A stretch of 64,000 nucleotides of DNA from Acidocella aquatica (GTDB taxonomy: Bacteria > Pseudomonadota > Alphaproteobacteria > Acetobacterales > Acetobacteraceae): assembly GCF_030160635.1 (NCBI RefSeq), contig NZ_BSOS01000005.1, positions 124,001-188,000 on the forward strand. The letters run 5' to 3'. Below are positions 51,325 to 59,933 of this stretch, piece by piece (position 1 is the stretch's first letter; each line of letters begins with the position of its first letter). The notes beneath the pieces were generated by a model that saw only the letters and a program-made list of their open reading frames with translations, was not told the DNA's origin and made no database searches. A program made the position numbers and the translations under genes.

Positions 51325-51732
51325 ATGAGTAAGAAATTCGATACGATGTCAATTTGCCGTGGCTATCCGGGGTTGCGCGCCGCGCTGTTGCCGGTGGCCA
51401 TGGCGGCGGTGCTCTCCGGCTGTTCTCTTCCACCGGGCCAGCAAGCCCAAATGAATACGCCGTCATCCGTGCCATCCTCCGCGGCTTTGCAGCAGGCGGA
51501 GTTGCAGGGCTATAACAGAGGCTTTGCCGCGGGCGAACTGGCGCAGGCGCTCCGCGACAAGGTGCGGCAACCCGCGCTGGCGATAAAACAGACCCCGCCG
51601 GCGCCGCCGTTGCCAGCCGTGGCGCCGCAACCGGTCATCCCTGCCGCGCCGCAAGTGTCTTCGCCGCCGGGAACAAGTTACAACTCCAGCGGTCCGGCCA
51701 AGCCTCTGGGAGGCTCGGCCGAACCGTTTTAG
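51325..51732 (+). CDS. Predicted lipoprotein with Pro/Ala-rich tail
   Basis: From ATG 51325 (ATG 51319 is an alternative) about 135 residues. The signal sequence ends in the lipobox AVLSGC (Cys at about 33). The mature protein contains a short helix ALQQAELQGYNRGFAAGELAQALRDKV, then a Pro/Ala/Val-rich tail (PPAPPLPAVAPQPVIP) that could span the periplasm or wall. No family recognised. The dispersed repeat at 51741-51834 follows eight bases past the stop. Confidence 0.65.
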   Translation: MSKKFDTMSICRGYPGLRAALLPVAMAAVLSGCSLPPGQQAQMNTPSSVPSSAALQQAELQGYNRGFAAGELAQALRDKVRQPALAIKQTPPAPPLPAVAPQPVIPAAPQVSSPPGTSYNSSGPAKPLGGSAEPF

Positions 51733-51740
51733 CCAAGTCT

Positions 51741-51834
51741 GATCGCTTTAAGTGCGATCAGGCCCCAGACATTTTTCTGAGGGCGATTCACGCTTTCGGC
51801 GCGCTCAGGCGAGCGAACCTCAAACGATCGCGCT
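51741..51834 (+). repeat. Dispersed intergenic repeat, contiguous copy
   Basis: Left part 51741-51787 matches 498-544, and right part 51790-51834 matches 921-965 (43 of 45 bases). Here the two parts are separated by only two bases. The element fills the gap between the lipoprotein gene and the convergent aldehyde dehydrogenase stop, so it may serve both as a terminator and as a mobile or REP-like unit. Confidence 0.75.
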
Positions 51835-53262
51835 CTACTCGCCGTAACCGATCATGCCCTTGATCTCCAGCATGTCATTCAGGCCGAAGTCCACATATTC
51901 GCGGCCGTTGCCGGATTGTTTGTAGCCGCCGAAGGGCGCGAACAAATCCCATTCGGGGTAGTTGATATACACGCTGCCGGCACGCATCTCGCGCGCCACC
52001 GCGCGGGCCTTTTCCAGGTCCTTGCTCTGCACATAGGCCGCCAGACCATAGACCGTATCGTTGGCGATCTCGATTGCCTCGTCCAGCGTGTCATACGGCA
52101 GGATCGAGAGCACGGGGCCAAAGATTTCCTCGCGCGCGATGGTCATGTTGCGCGTGACATTGCCGAACACGGTGGGTTTGACGAAATAACCGCCGCTCAG
52201 GCCATCGGGGCGGCCCAGCCCGCCTGTTGCCAGCGTTGCTCCCTCGTCGATACCCGCCTTGATGAGGCGCTGTACCTTGTCAAACTGAACCTGGCTGACC
52301 AGCGGCCCCAGCACCGTGCTGTTGCCAAAAGCCGGACCGACCGTCTGCTTGGAGGCTTCATCGGCGGCGATGGCCATCGCCTCATCGTGCATCATGCGCG
52401 GCACCAGCATGCGCGTCGCCGCATCGCAGGATTGGCCGCTGTTGATGAAGCAGGCGCCGATACCCTGGCGCACGGCGGAGTCCAGATCGACATCGGGCAG
52501 CAGAATGTTGGCGGATTTTCCGCCCAGCTCCTGCGCCACGCGCTTGACCGTATCAGCCGCGGCCTTGGCCACCAGAATCCCCGCGCGGGTGGAGCCGGTG
52601 AAGGACATCATATCCACATCGGGATGTTCGGCGAGCTTCTGGCCGACTGAGGGGCCATCGCCGTTGACCATGTTGAACACGCCTTTTGGCACCCCGGCCT
52701 CATGCATGATCTCGGCGAAGATGATCGCGTTGATCGGCGCGATCTCGCTGGGTTTCAGCACCATCGTGTTGCCGGCCGCGATCGCGGGGGCGACCTTTGA
52801 GACGATCTGGTTCAGCGGCCAGTTCCAGGGGGTGATCAGGCCGACGACGCCGAGGGGTTCCTTCACCACCAGCGTGGTGCCGCGCTTCTCGCTCCACTCG
52901 AAATTCGGCAGCGTCTTAATCAGCGCGGCAAAATGCGCCTGCCCGGCGACAGCCTGCGCGTCGCGGGCAAAGCCGATAGGCGCGCCCATTTCATGCGCGC
53001 AGGCATCCGCGATCTCACCCATCCGGCGCTCATAAATCGCCAGGCAGGTTTTCAGCAGCTCCAGCCGTTCCTTGGGTGTGGTGTGCGAGAACGAGTGGAA
53101 AGCCGCCCGCGCCGCCGCCACGGCCTTGTTCACATCGGCAACGCTGCCGCCGGAAATCTCGGTATAGGGCTGCCCGGTTGAAGGGTCGATGACGGTGATG
53201 CGGTTGGGCACCACCGGGTCAACCCAGGCGCCATCGATGTAGAACTTCAGGTTATTGGACAT
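51835..53262 (-). CDS. NAD(P)-dependent aldehyde dehydrogenase
   Basis: A 475-residue enzyme that oxidises aldehydes to acids. VGLITPWNWPLNQIVSKVAPAIAAGNTMVLKPSEIAP and the FTGSTRAGILVAKAAADTVKRVAQELGGKSANI stretch (with the catalytic Glu in QELGGKS) bind the cofactor. The nucleophile is the Cys in FINSGQSCDAATRML. EEIFGPVLSILPYDTLDEAI and the C-terminal FGGYKQSGNGREYV are standard. The substrate is not evident from the context; it might act on products of the oxygenase operon, but it is far away. Confidence 0.93.
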   Translation of the reverse strand: MSNNLKFYIDGAWVDPVVPNRITVIDPSTGQPYTEISGGSVADVNKAVAAARAAFHSFSHTTPKERLELLKTCLAIYERRMGEIADACAHEMGAPIGFARDAQAVAGQAHFAALIKTLPNFEWSEKRGTTLVVKEPLGVVGLITPWNWPLNQIVSKVAPAIAAGNTMVLKPSEIAPINAIIFAEIMHEAGVPKGVFNMVNGDGPSVGQKLAEHPDVDMMSFTGSTRAGILVAKAAADTVKRVAQELGGKSANILLPDVDLDSAVRQGIGACFINSGQSCDAATRMLVPRMMHDEAMAIAADEASKQTVGPAFGNSTVLGPLVSQVQFDKVQRLIKAGIDEGATLATGGLGRPDGLSGGYFVKPTVFGNVTRNMTIAREEIFGPVLSILPYDTLDEAIEIANDTVYGLAAYVQSKDLEKARAVAREMRAGSVYINYPEWDLFAPFGGYKQSGNGREYVDFGLNDMLEIKGMIGYGE

Positions 53263-53361
53263 TTGCTCTCCTGTGCAGCTGCGGTGTGTTAAACATGGCC
53301 AGTAAAATCGCGGTCAGCGCTGGTGCTTGCCATGAAGTGAAACCGGTCAGGAGTTTAGCAG

Positions 53362-53766
53362 ATGCTGCTTACGGGGGCTTGTCTTTGCAGCGCAATCGCC
53401 TACGAATTTTCGTGCGCGGGCGGCGAGGTTGCCGATTATTGCCACTGCCGCCAATGCCAAAAATCCAGCGGCGCCCCGGTGCTGGCCTGGATTCAGGTGG
53501 CGCCGTCAAACTTCCGCGTTACGCGCGGCCAGGCCAAAGCCTATGGCTCATCGGCCCATTCAACCCGCTGGTTCTGCCCCAACTGCGGCACGCCGCTGTA
53601 TATGACCGACCGGGAAGGCCGGTCGGTGGGGATCACCTTGGGAACGCTGGACACCCCCAACGCCATTCACCCCACCGTTCATGGCTGGGATTGCGAGCGT
53701 CTGGCATGGTTTGCCACAACTGACAGCCTGCCGCGCTACGCGAAGGCACCGCCTTACGATTTGTAG
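53362..53766 (+). CDS. GFA (glutathione-dependent formaldehyde-activating)-family protein
   Basis: A 134-residue CENP-V/GFA fold protein. Zinc ligands appear in GACLCSAIAYEF, DYCHCRQCQKSSGAPVLAWIQV and RWFCPNCGTPLYM. LGTLDTPNAIHPTVHGW and PRYAKAPPY end the domain. Some members speed up the glutathione-formaldehyde reaction, but most have no proven activity. Divergent from the aldehyde dehydrogenase with about 99 bases between starts. Confidence 0.9.
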   Translation: MLLTGACLCSAIAYEFSCAGGEVADYCHCRQCQKSSGAPVLAWIQVAPSNFRVTRGQAKAYGSSAHSTRWFCPNCGTPLYMTDREGRSVGITLGTLDTPNAIHPTVHGWDCERLAWFATTDSLPRYAKAPPYDL

Positions 53767-53785
53767 GGCGGCGCCAGGGGGCAGG

Positions 53786-55393
53786 TTAAGCGGCGGCGCG
53801 GATCGCGGCGGCCTTCACATCTTCGTCGACCAGGTCTGCAAACGTGGCAAAATTATCAACGAAGCGCTGCACCAGCCCCTTCGCCGCGGCGTCATAGGCG
53901 GCGCGGTCGGCCCAGGCGGAGCGCGGGTCGAGCACTTCGTCCGGCACGTTGTTTACATGCACGGGGATTTGCAGCCCAAAGAACGGATCGGTGCGATACT
54001 CGATGTTATCCAGCTCCCCGGCCAGGGCGGCGCGCAGCAGGGCGCGGGTATGGGTGATGGACATGCGCTTGCCCACGCCATAGGCCCCGCCGGTCCAGCC
54101 GGTGTTCACCAGCCAGCAGGAGGCGCCGGTTTTGGCGATGAGGGCCTGCAGCAGCTTGCCGTAGACCTGCGGGTGGCGCGGCAGGAAGGGCGAGCCGAAA
54201 CAGGTCGAGAAGGTGGCCTGGGGCTCGGAGCCGAGGCCCTTCTCCGTCCCGGCGACACGCGCGGTGTAGCCGGAGAGGAAGTGATACATCGCCTGCGCCG
54301 GGTTGAGCCGGGAGATCGGCGGCAGCACGCCGAAGGCATCGGCGGTGAGCATGATGACGTTTTTGGGCGTTCCGCCCCGGCCGGAGAGTTCCACATTGGG
54401 GATGAATTCCACCGGGTAGCAAGCGCGGGTGTTCTCGGTGTAGGTCTGGTCGCTCAGGTCCAGGCGGCCCTGCGGGTCGGCGACGACATTTTCCAGCACA
54501 GTGCCGAAACGGTGCGTGGCGGCCCAGATTTCCGGCTCGTTCTTCTGGCTGAGATCGATGACCTTCGCGTAGCAGCCGCCTTCGAAGTTGAACACGCCAT
54601 CCGGCCCCCAGCCATGCTCGTCATCGCCGATCAGGCGGCGGGTCGGGTCGGAGGAGAGGGTGGTTTTGCCGGTGCCTGACAGGCCGAAGAACAATGCGGC
54701 GTCTTCCTGAGGGCCGATGTTGGCGGAGCAGTGCATCGGCAGCACATCGCGCTCCGGCAGGATCCAGTTCATCACCGTGAAGATCGATTTCTTGATTTCG
54801 CCCGCATATTGCGTGCCGGCGATGACGATCATTTTTTCCGCGAACGAGAGCACGATGGCGGAGGAGGAATTCACCCCATCGATGAGCGGGTCGGCCTCGA
54901 AATCCGGCGCGTGCAGAATCACGTAATCAGGCACGAACCCGGCAAGGTCTTCCGCCGGCGGGCGGATGAACATGTTGCGCGCGAACATTGCGTGCCAGGC
55001 GCCGGTTGTGACCAGGCGGATGCTGATGCGGTTGGCCGGGTCGGCGCCGGCGTAGAGGTCCTGCGTGAACAGTTCGCGGCCCTGCAGATATGCCTGTACG
55101 CGCGATTTCAGGATCGCGAATTTATCGACAGGCAGTTTTTGGTTGATCTTGCCCCACCACACATTTCCGGTGGTGGAGGGTTCATCGACGACAAATTTAT
55201 CCCCGACGGAGCGGCCGGTATGCACGCCGGTGCGCACGATAAGCGCGCCGTCGGCCGAGAGCCGGCCCTCGTTTTTGCGCAGGGAATGCGTCACCAGCGC
55301 CGGGGCTGTCAGGTTGGCGTGCAGGGCGGAGGCGACGCGCACACCGGTGCCAGCGAGGGGGACAGCGTCCCTGAGATTGGCGAAATCAGTCAT
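53786..55393 (-). CDS. pckA: Phosphoenolpyruvate carboxykinase (ATP)
   Basis: A 535-residue gluconeogenic enzyme that converts oxaloacetate and ATP to PEP. ATG 55393 (MTDFANLRDAVPLAG) is chosen; the frame continues upstream without any homologous sequence. ALIVRTGVHTGRSVGDKFVVDEP is the N-terminal motif; the P-loop is ALFFGLSGTGKTTLSSDP; GDDEHGWGPDGVFNFEGGCYAKVI is the metal site; and GGTPKNVIMLTADAFGVLPPISRL is conserved. pckA divergent from chvI is typical of alphaproteobacteria, where ChvI has been linked to pckA control in some species. Confidence 0.96.
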   Translation of the reverse strand: MTDFANLRDAVPLAGTGVRVASALHANLTAPALVTHSLRKNEGRLSADGALIVRTGVHTGRSVGDKFVVDEPSTTGNVWWGKINQKLPVDKFAILKSRVQAYLQGRELFTQDLYAGADPANRISIRLVTTGAWHAMFARNMFIRPPAEDLAGFVPDYVILHAPDFEADPLIDGVNSSSAIVLSFAEKMIVIAGTQYAGEIKKSIFTVMNWILPERDVLPMHCSANIGPQEDAALFFGLSGTGKTTLSSDPTRRLIGDDEHGWGPDGVFNFEGGCYAKVIDLSQKNEPEIWAATHRFGTVLENVVADPQGRLDLSDQTYTENTRACYPVEFIPNVELSGRGGTPKNVIMLTADAFGVLPPISRLNPAQAMYHFLSGYTARVAGTEKGLGSEPQATFSTCFGSPFLPRHPQVYGKLLQALIAKTGASCWLVNTGWTGGAYGVGKRMSITHTRALLRAALAGELDNIEYRTDPFFGLQIPVHVNNVPDEVLDPRSAWADRAAYDAAAKGLVQRFVDNFATFADLVDEDVKAAAIRAAA

Positions 55394-55463
55394 GTGGGTC
55401 ACGGTCAAATCGTTCCTCTGCGGCTGGAAATCTGTTCCTTCATAAGCAGCCGGACCCCTCGTA

Positions 55464-55952
55464 TCAACCGGAAGCGTTCTCAAAAATGCGATTAATTTCA
55501 TGCTGCAATGCAGCGAGACGTAACCGAGACGCCGCGGCAAACCCGCCGACATAATGGGCATCGTTCACCACGACCCGCCAGAGGTGAAAATCCGCGAACC
55601 CGGCATATTGGCTGGCGTAGGGGTGCGCGCGCAGGAAGCGTTCGCGGGATGCGGGATCGGTGGTGATCCGCGCCGTGCCGCTGAGCAGCAGCCGGGGCGC
55701 CGTTTGCGGGTTTTCATCCACGGCCGCGCCGGTTACCAGCAGGGCGCAGGCCGGGTTGGCGCGCAGGTTTTTGGTATGCGCCGCGAGATCAGAGAGCAGC
55801 AGGATGGGGCCGCCCTCCGCATCCAGCGCCGGTGTCACAAGGGCGGCGTGGGGCAGTCCGGCGGCGGTTGTGGTGGCCAGCGTGGCGCTGCGCGCGGCCG
55901 TGAGCAGGCCCGCCGCCTCTGAGTAAAAATTCCGCTCTTGATTTGCCGCCAT
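55464..55952 (-). CDS. Pyridoxamine 5'-phosphate oxidase-like FMN/heme-binding protein (HugZ-type)
   Basis: From ATG 55952 a 162-residue split-barrel protein. EAAGLLTAARSATLATTTAAGLPHAALVTPALDAEGGPILLLSDLAAHTKNL is the conserved flavin-binding half, and CALLVTGAAV and RLLLSGTARI follow. The C-terminal HLWRVVVNDAHYVGGFAAASRL resembles the HugZ/HutZ extension seen in heme oxygenase-like members (VxxVxxAHYVGGF). Heme or F420/FMN binding is possible; the substrate is unknown. It sits between pckA and the divergent chvI. Confidence 0.83.
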   Translation of the reverse strand: MAANQERNFYSEAAGLLTAARSATLATTTAAGLPHAALVTPALDAEGGPILLLSDLAAHTKNLRANPACALLVTGAAVDENPQTAPRLLLSGTARITTDPASRERFLRAHPYASQYAGFADFHLWRVVVNDAHYVGGFAAASRLRLAALQHEINRIFENASG

Positions 55953-56011
55953 AATCCGGTCACTCCCACGATGCACTTGACACTTATGTCCGCAAATATG
56001 AGTCCCAACAG

Positions 56012-56713
56012 ATGAAACACACAATCGCCCTGGTCGATGACGATCGCAACATCCTTACCTCCGTCTCCATGACGCTGGAGCAGGAGGGGTTCGACGTGCG
56101 GACTTTCACCGATGGAGAGTCGGCCCTGCAGGCCCTTCTCGCCAAACCGGCCGATCTGGCGGTGCTGGATATTAAAATGCCCCGCATGGATGGCATGGAG
56201 CTGCTGCAGAAACTGCGTGTCCGCACGGCGATGCCGGTGATCTTTCTCACCAGCAAGGACGATGAGCTGGACGAGCTGATGGGCCTGCGCCTTGGCGCGG
56301 ATGATTACATCACCAAGCCCTTCAGCCAGCGGCTGCTGCTGGAGCGTATCCGCGCCCTGCTGCGCCGCAACGAGGCCTCCAAGGCCGAGGGGTCGGGCGC
56401 TGCTCCGGCCAGCGTTATAACCCGGGGCAACCTCACGCTGGACGAAACCAAGCACCAGTGCCTCTGGAAGGGCAAGGACATTCAGCTCACCGTCACCGAG
56501 TTTTTGCTGGTGAAGGCCCTGGCCCAGCGCCCCGGCATGGTGAAGTCGCGCGACCAGTTGATCGACGCCGCCTATGGCGAAAATGTTTACGTCGATGACC
56601 GCACCATCGACAGCCATGTGAAGCGCCTGCGCAAAAAATTCCGCAACGAGGACGGCGAATTCGACCAGATCGAGACGCTCTACGGGATCGGCTACCGCTA
56701 CAAGGAAGCCTGA
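56012..56713 (+). CDS. chvI: ChvI-type response regulator
   Basis: A 233-residue OmpR-family regulator. The receiver begins [36 protein letters not shown]; the phosphorylation Asp is in [17 protein letters not shown] and the signal Lys in [17 protein letters not shown]. The winged helix (about 135-233) contains [26 protein letters not shown] and [17 protein letters not shown]. In alphaproteobacteria ChvG/ChvI senses acid and envelope stress and controls succinoglycan, motility and host interaction genes. It precedes the kinase gene by 28 bases. Confidence 0.94.
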   Translation: MKHTIALVDDDRNILTSVSMTLEQEGFDVRTFTDGESALQALLAKPADLAVLDIKMPRMDGMELLQKLRVRTAMPVIFLTSKDDELDELMGLRLGADDYITKPFSQRLLLERIRALLRRNEASKAEGSGAAPASVITRGNLTLDETKHQCLWKGKDIQLTVTEFLLVKALAQRPGMVKSRDQLIDAAYGENVYVDDRTIDSHVKRLRKKFRNEDGEFDQIETLYGIGYRYKEA

Positions 56714-56741
56714 ATTTGCACACGACCGCTCCGGCCGCCCC

Positions 56742-58376
56742 ATGACCAATCAAAAACCCCGCCTCTCGCGCCTGCTGCGCGACATCCTGCTGGTTAACCT
56801 GCTCCCCGTGGCGCTGATCTTCATGGCGCTGTTTTATCTGGACCAGTATCAGCAAGGACTGCTCAGCGCCGAAGTCGCCGCCTTGCGTGAACAGGCGCGC
56901 ATTTACGCCAGCGCGGTCGCGCAAACCGCCGTGCAGGAAAACAGCAGCGGCGCCACCATCAACCCCGATCTGGCGCAGCCGCTGCTCTACCAGCTGACCG
57001 AGCCAACCCCCAACGCGCAGGCGCTGATCTACGGGCCTGACGGCGAGCTGATCGCCAATTCGCGCGTCCATCCCGGCCCTGGCGGCGCGATTGTCACCGA
57101 ACCGCTTTCCGCCCCGCCGCCGCCGGGCTTTTTCCCCCGCGTGATCGGCTTCATCTACGACCATTTATTGGGTTCCGTGGCGGGGCAGGTCGACGAAACC
57201 GGACTTTTAGGCTCAGGCGCGGGGGAAAACCCCGCGACTTTGGGCTGGCAGCCTGATGCCCGCCAGGCGCTGCAACTCACCAGCGCCGGTCCGAATCAGG
57301 AATCACCTCCCTTCGTGCGGCGCGATAGCCAGGGCCAGCTGCTCATCACGGTCGCCGAGCCGATCGAGCGTAGCCAGCAGAGTGTGGGCACCGTGCTGCT
57401 GACGCGGGAGGCCGATGAGGTGGACCGCGCCGTGCTGGCGGTGCGGATTTCCATTCTCGGCCTGTTTGCCCTGGCGCTGGGGCTGACTGTCATTGTCTCG
57501 TTCTACCTCGCCCGCACCATCGCAAGCCCGATCCTCCGTCTGGCGGGGGCCGCGGCGCTGATGCGTGAGGGGCGCGCGCGCACCCAGGCGCTGCCGGAGA
57601 GCATCACTGGGCGCAACGACGAGATCGGCACCCTGGCCCGCGCGCTGGATGGCTCGGCCAAGGCCCTCTGGGCGCGGATGGACGCCATCGAGCAATTCGC
57701 CGCCGATGTCAGCCACGAGATCAAAAATCCGCTGTCCTCCATCCGCTCCGCGATCGAGACCCTGAGCCGGGTCGAAGACCCCACCCGCGCCGCCCGGCTG
57801 CTCGCCATCATCACCCAGGATGTCGCCCGGCTGGACCGGCTGATTACTGATATCTCAGACTCCTCGCGGCTGGATTCCGAGCTGTCGCGCAGCAAGATGG
57901 AAATTGTCGACCTTGCGCGCATTCTCGCCACGCTGTCCGAAATCCACGACGCCACCCGCAAGGATAACGGCCCCTATGTGGTGGTCGATGCCCCCGCCGT
58001 CGGGCTTTTCGTGCGCGGGGCGGAAAACCGGCTGGTCCAGGTGCTGCGCAACCTCATCGGCAACGCCATCTCCTTCAGCCCGCCCAACGGCAAAATCTGG
58101 CTGCGCGGGCGTGAGACCGGCGGCATGGTGGAGCTGGCGGTGGAGGATGAAGGCCCCGGCATCCCCGATGCCAAGCTGGACGGTATTTTTGACCGTTTTT
58201 ATTCCGAGCGGCCGCAGAGCGAGCAGTTCGGCAGCCATTCCGGCCTTGGCCTCTCCATCTCCCGCCAGATCGTCGAGGCGCATCTGGGCCGCATCTCGGC
58301 CGAGAACCGGCGCAACGAGGAAGGCGCCATCATCGGCGCGCGCTTCGTGATCAGACTGCCAAAAGCCGAAGGGTGA
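56742..58376 (+). CDS. chvG: ChvG-type sensor histidine kinase
   Basis: A 544-residue inner-membrane kinase. TM1 is about residues 14-33 ([18 protein letters not shown]) and TM2 about 231-253. The periplasmic stretch between them carries the stimulus-sensing domain (ExoR/acid sensing in relatives). Then come HAMP ([42 protein letters not shown]), the HisKA with phospho-acceptor His325 in [20 protein letters not shown], and ATPase motifs [19 protein letters not shown] and SGLGLSIS. The hprK and PTS genes that often follow chvG are replaced by upp, five bases downstream. Confidence 0.93.
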   Translation: MTNQKPRLSRLLRDILLVNLLPVALIFMALFYLDQYQQGLLSAEVAALREQARIYASAVAQTAVQENSSGATINPDLAQPLLYQLTEPTPNAQALIYGPDGELIANSRVHPGPGGAIVTEPLSAPPPPGFFPRVIGFIYDHLLGSVAGQVDETGLLGSGAGENPATLGWQPDARQALQLTSAGPNQESPPFVRRDSQGQLLITVAEPIERSQQSVGTVLLTREADEVDRAVLAVRISILGLFALALGLTVIVSFYLARTIASPILRLAGAAALMREGRARTQALPESITGRNDEIGTLARALDGSAKALWARMDAIEQFAADVSHEIKNPLSSIRSAIETLSRVEDPTRAARLLAIITQDVARLDRLITDISDSSRLDSELSRSKMEIVDLARILATLSEIHDATRKDNGPYVVVDAPAVGLFVRGAENRLVQVLRNLIGNAISFSPPNGKIWLRGRETGGMVELAVEDEGPGIPDAKLDGIFDRFYSERPQSEQFGSHSGLGLSISRQIVEAHLGRISAENRRNEEGAIIGARFVIRLPKAEG

Positions 58377-58380
58377 GCAA

Positions 58381-59004
58381 ATGGTAACTGTGATCGACCA
58401 CCCGCTGGTGCAGCATAAATTGACCTTGCTGCGCCGCAAGGAGACCACCACCGGCGAGTTCCGCCGCCTCTGCCGCGAAATCGCGTTGCTGCTCGGCTAT
58501 GAGGTGCTGCGCGACCTGCCGCTGGAGCCCATCACCATCGAGACGCCGCTGGAGAGAATGCAGGCGGTGCAGGTCTCGGGCAAAAAACTCTGTTTCATCT
58601 CGGTGCTGCGGGCCGGGGAGGGGATTCTGGACGGTATTCTGGATCTGGTGCCCTCCGCGCGGATTGGCCATGTTGGGCTCTACCGCGACCCGGCGACGCA
58701 TGAGCCGGTGAAATATTATTTTAAGGTGCCTGAGGGCATGGCCGAGCGCCTGTGCATCGTGGTTGACCCGATGCTCGCCACCGGCCACTCCGCGGCCGCC
58801 GCCGTGACCATGTTGAAGGAGGCCGGCGCAAGGAGACTCAAATTCGTCTGTCTGCTCGCAGCACCCGAGGGCCTGGCGTGGTTCGAGGCCGCGCACCCTG
58901 ACGTGCCGGTGTTCGCCGCCGCGGTGGACCGCGAGCTGGACGATCACGCCTACATCCACCCCGGCCTGGGCGACGCCGGCGACCGGCTTTTTGGGACGAA
59001 GTAG
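58381..59004 (+). CDS. upp: Uracil phosphoribosyltransferase
   Basis: A 207-residue salvage enzyme making UMP from uracil and [77 protein letters not shown] and the PRPP loop [24 protein letters not shown] are present. [35 protein letters not shown] is the conserved uracil site. The start lies five bases after the chvG stop, suggesting read-through from the two-component operon. Confidence 0.95.
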   Translation: MVTVIDHPLVQHKLTLLRRKETTTGEFRRLCREIALLLGYEVLRDLPLEPITIETPLERMQAVQVSGKKLCFISVLRAGEGILDGILDLVPSARIGHVGLYRDPATHEPVKYYFKVPEGMAERLCIVVDPMLATGHSAAAAVTMLKEAGARRLKFVCLLAAPEGLAWFEAAHPDVPVFAAAVDRELDDHAYIHPGLGDAGDRLFGTK

Positions 59005-59097
59005 GCGGCCAGGATAACGCTGGATGACTATAATATATCAGATGGATGTATTAGGGACATATTTTGTCCGTAATGTATAAGGATATGGAGCGGACAG

Positions 59098-59874
59098 ATG
59101 GGTGTACAGAAGCCGTACCACAGAAATTACCGCGCGATGAAAGAGAGCCATAATTCTGGATATAATGAAATAGCCTATATTAGAGATGAGAATTATGCAA
59201 AAGCACCGGTTCATTATCTAAGAGCCTTTATGATTATTCAAAGAGATTTAGAAAAAATATTTGAATATATTGAGCCAAGTGAATCGAGCTTAAAGGCGTA
59301 TTCATATCGTATACATGAATTGCTGATGAGGACATGTATTGAAATCGAAGCAAATTTCAAAGCGATTTTGGCAGAAAATTTATTTATTCCAGAAAAGAAT
59401 AAATATGGCCAAATCTACAACATTCGCGTCTATAAAAAAGTTAATAAAACCCATCATCTTTCTTCTTATGAAGTTAGCTTACCTATATGGAACGGCGAGA
59501 AAAGAATTTTAAAACCATTTCACAGTTGGATTGAGGGAAAAACCCCAGTTTGGTATCAAGCATACAATAACAGTAAGCATGATCGTCTCGAAAAATTTAA
59601 AGAAGCAAATCTCGAGAATTTAATTGACGCCGTGGCGGGGTTACTTGCGCTTATCTCATCGCAGTTTAAGACAGATGATTTTTCAGCATCAGTTGGTTTT
59701 TTAAGTGTGCGCGATGTTGATTATTATGACATGGGGCCAGCAATTGGCTCGTTCTTCAGGATTAGATTTCCTGCTGATTGGAGTGATGAAGAAAAATACG
59801 ATTTTAATTGGAGCGAACTCTCTAAAGAGTCCGATCGGTTTGCAAAAATCAACTACAATCAGATTGATTCTTAG
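59098..59874 (+). CDS. AT-rich orphan protein of unknown function (HEPN-like candidate)
   Basis: A 258-residue protein encoded by strikingly AT-rich DNA (59030-59880) in an otherwise GC-rich region, a strong sign of horizontal gain. It has no signal peptide and no Cys-rich motif. Helices dominate: ELLMRTCIEIEANFKAILAENLF in the middle and DAVAGLLALISSQF near the end. WYQAYNNSKHDRLEKFKEANLENLI carries an NxKHDR string like those in HEPN-type RNase or substrate-binding helices, but a canonical Rx4-6H pair is not certain. Orphan genes of this type often belong to defence or toxin systems. No partner gene is adjacent. Start ATG 59098 follows GGATATGGAG (59083-59092). Confidence 0.6.
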   Translation: MGVQKPYHRNYRAMKESHNSGYNEIAYIRDENYAKAPVHYLRAFMIIQRDLEKIFEYIEPSESSLKAYSYRIHELLMRTCIEIEANFKAILAENLFIPEKNKYGQIYNIRVYKKVNKTHHLSSYEVSLPIWNGEKRILKPFHSWIEGKTPVWYQAYNNSKHDRLEKFKEANLENLIDAVAGLLALISSQFKTDDFSASVGFLSVRDVDYYDMGPAIGSFFRIRFPADWSDEEKYDFNWSELSKESDRFAKINYNQIDS

Positions 59875-59933
59875 TTTTTTGGTGGCATCGGGGGGTGCTG
59901 TGTCCAGGGAGGTCTGGACACAGCAATGGAGTT

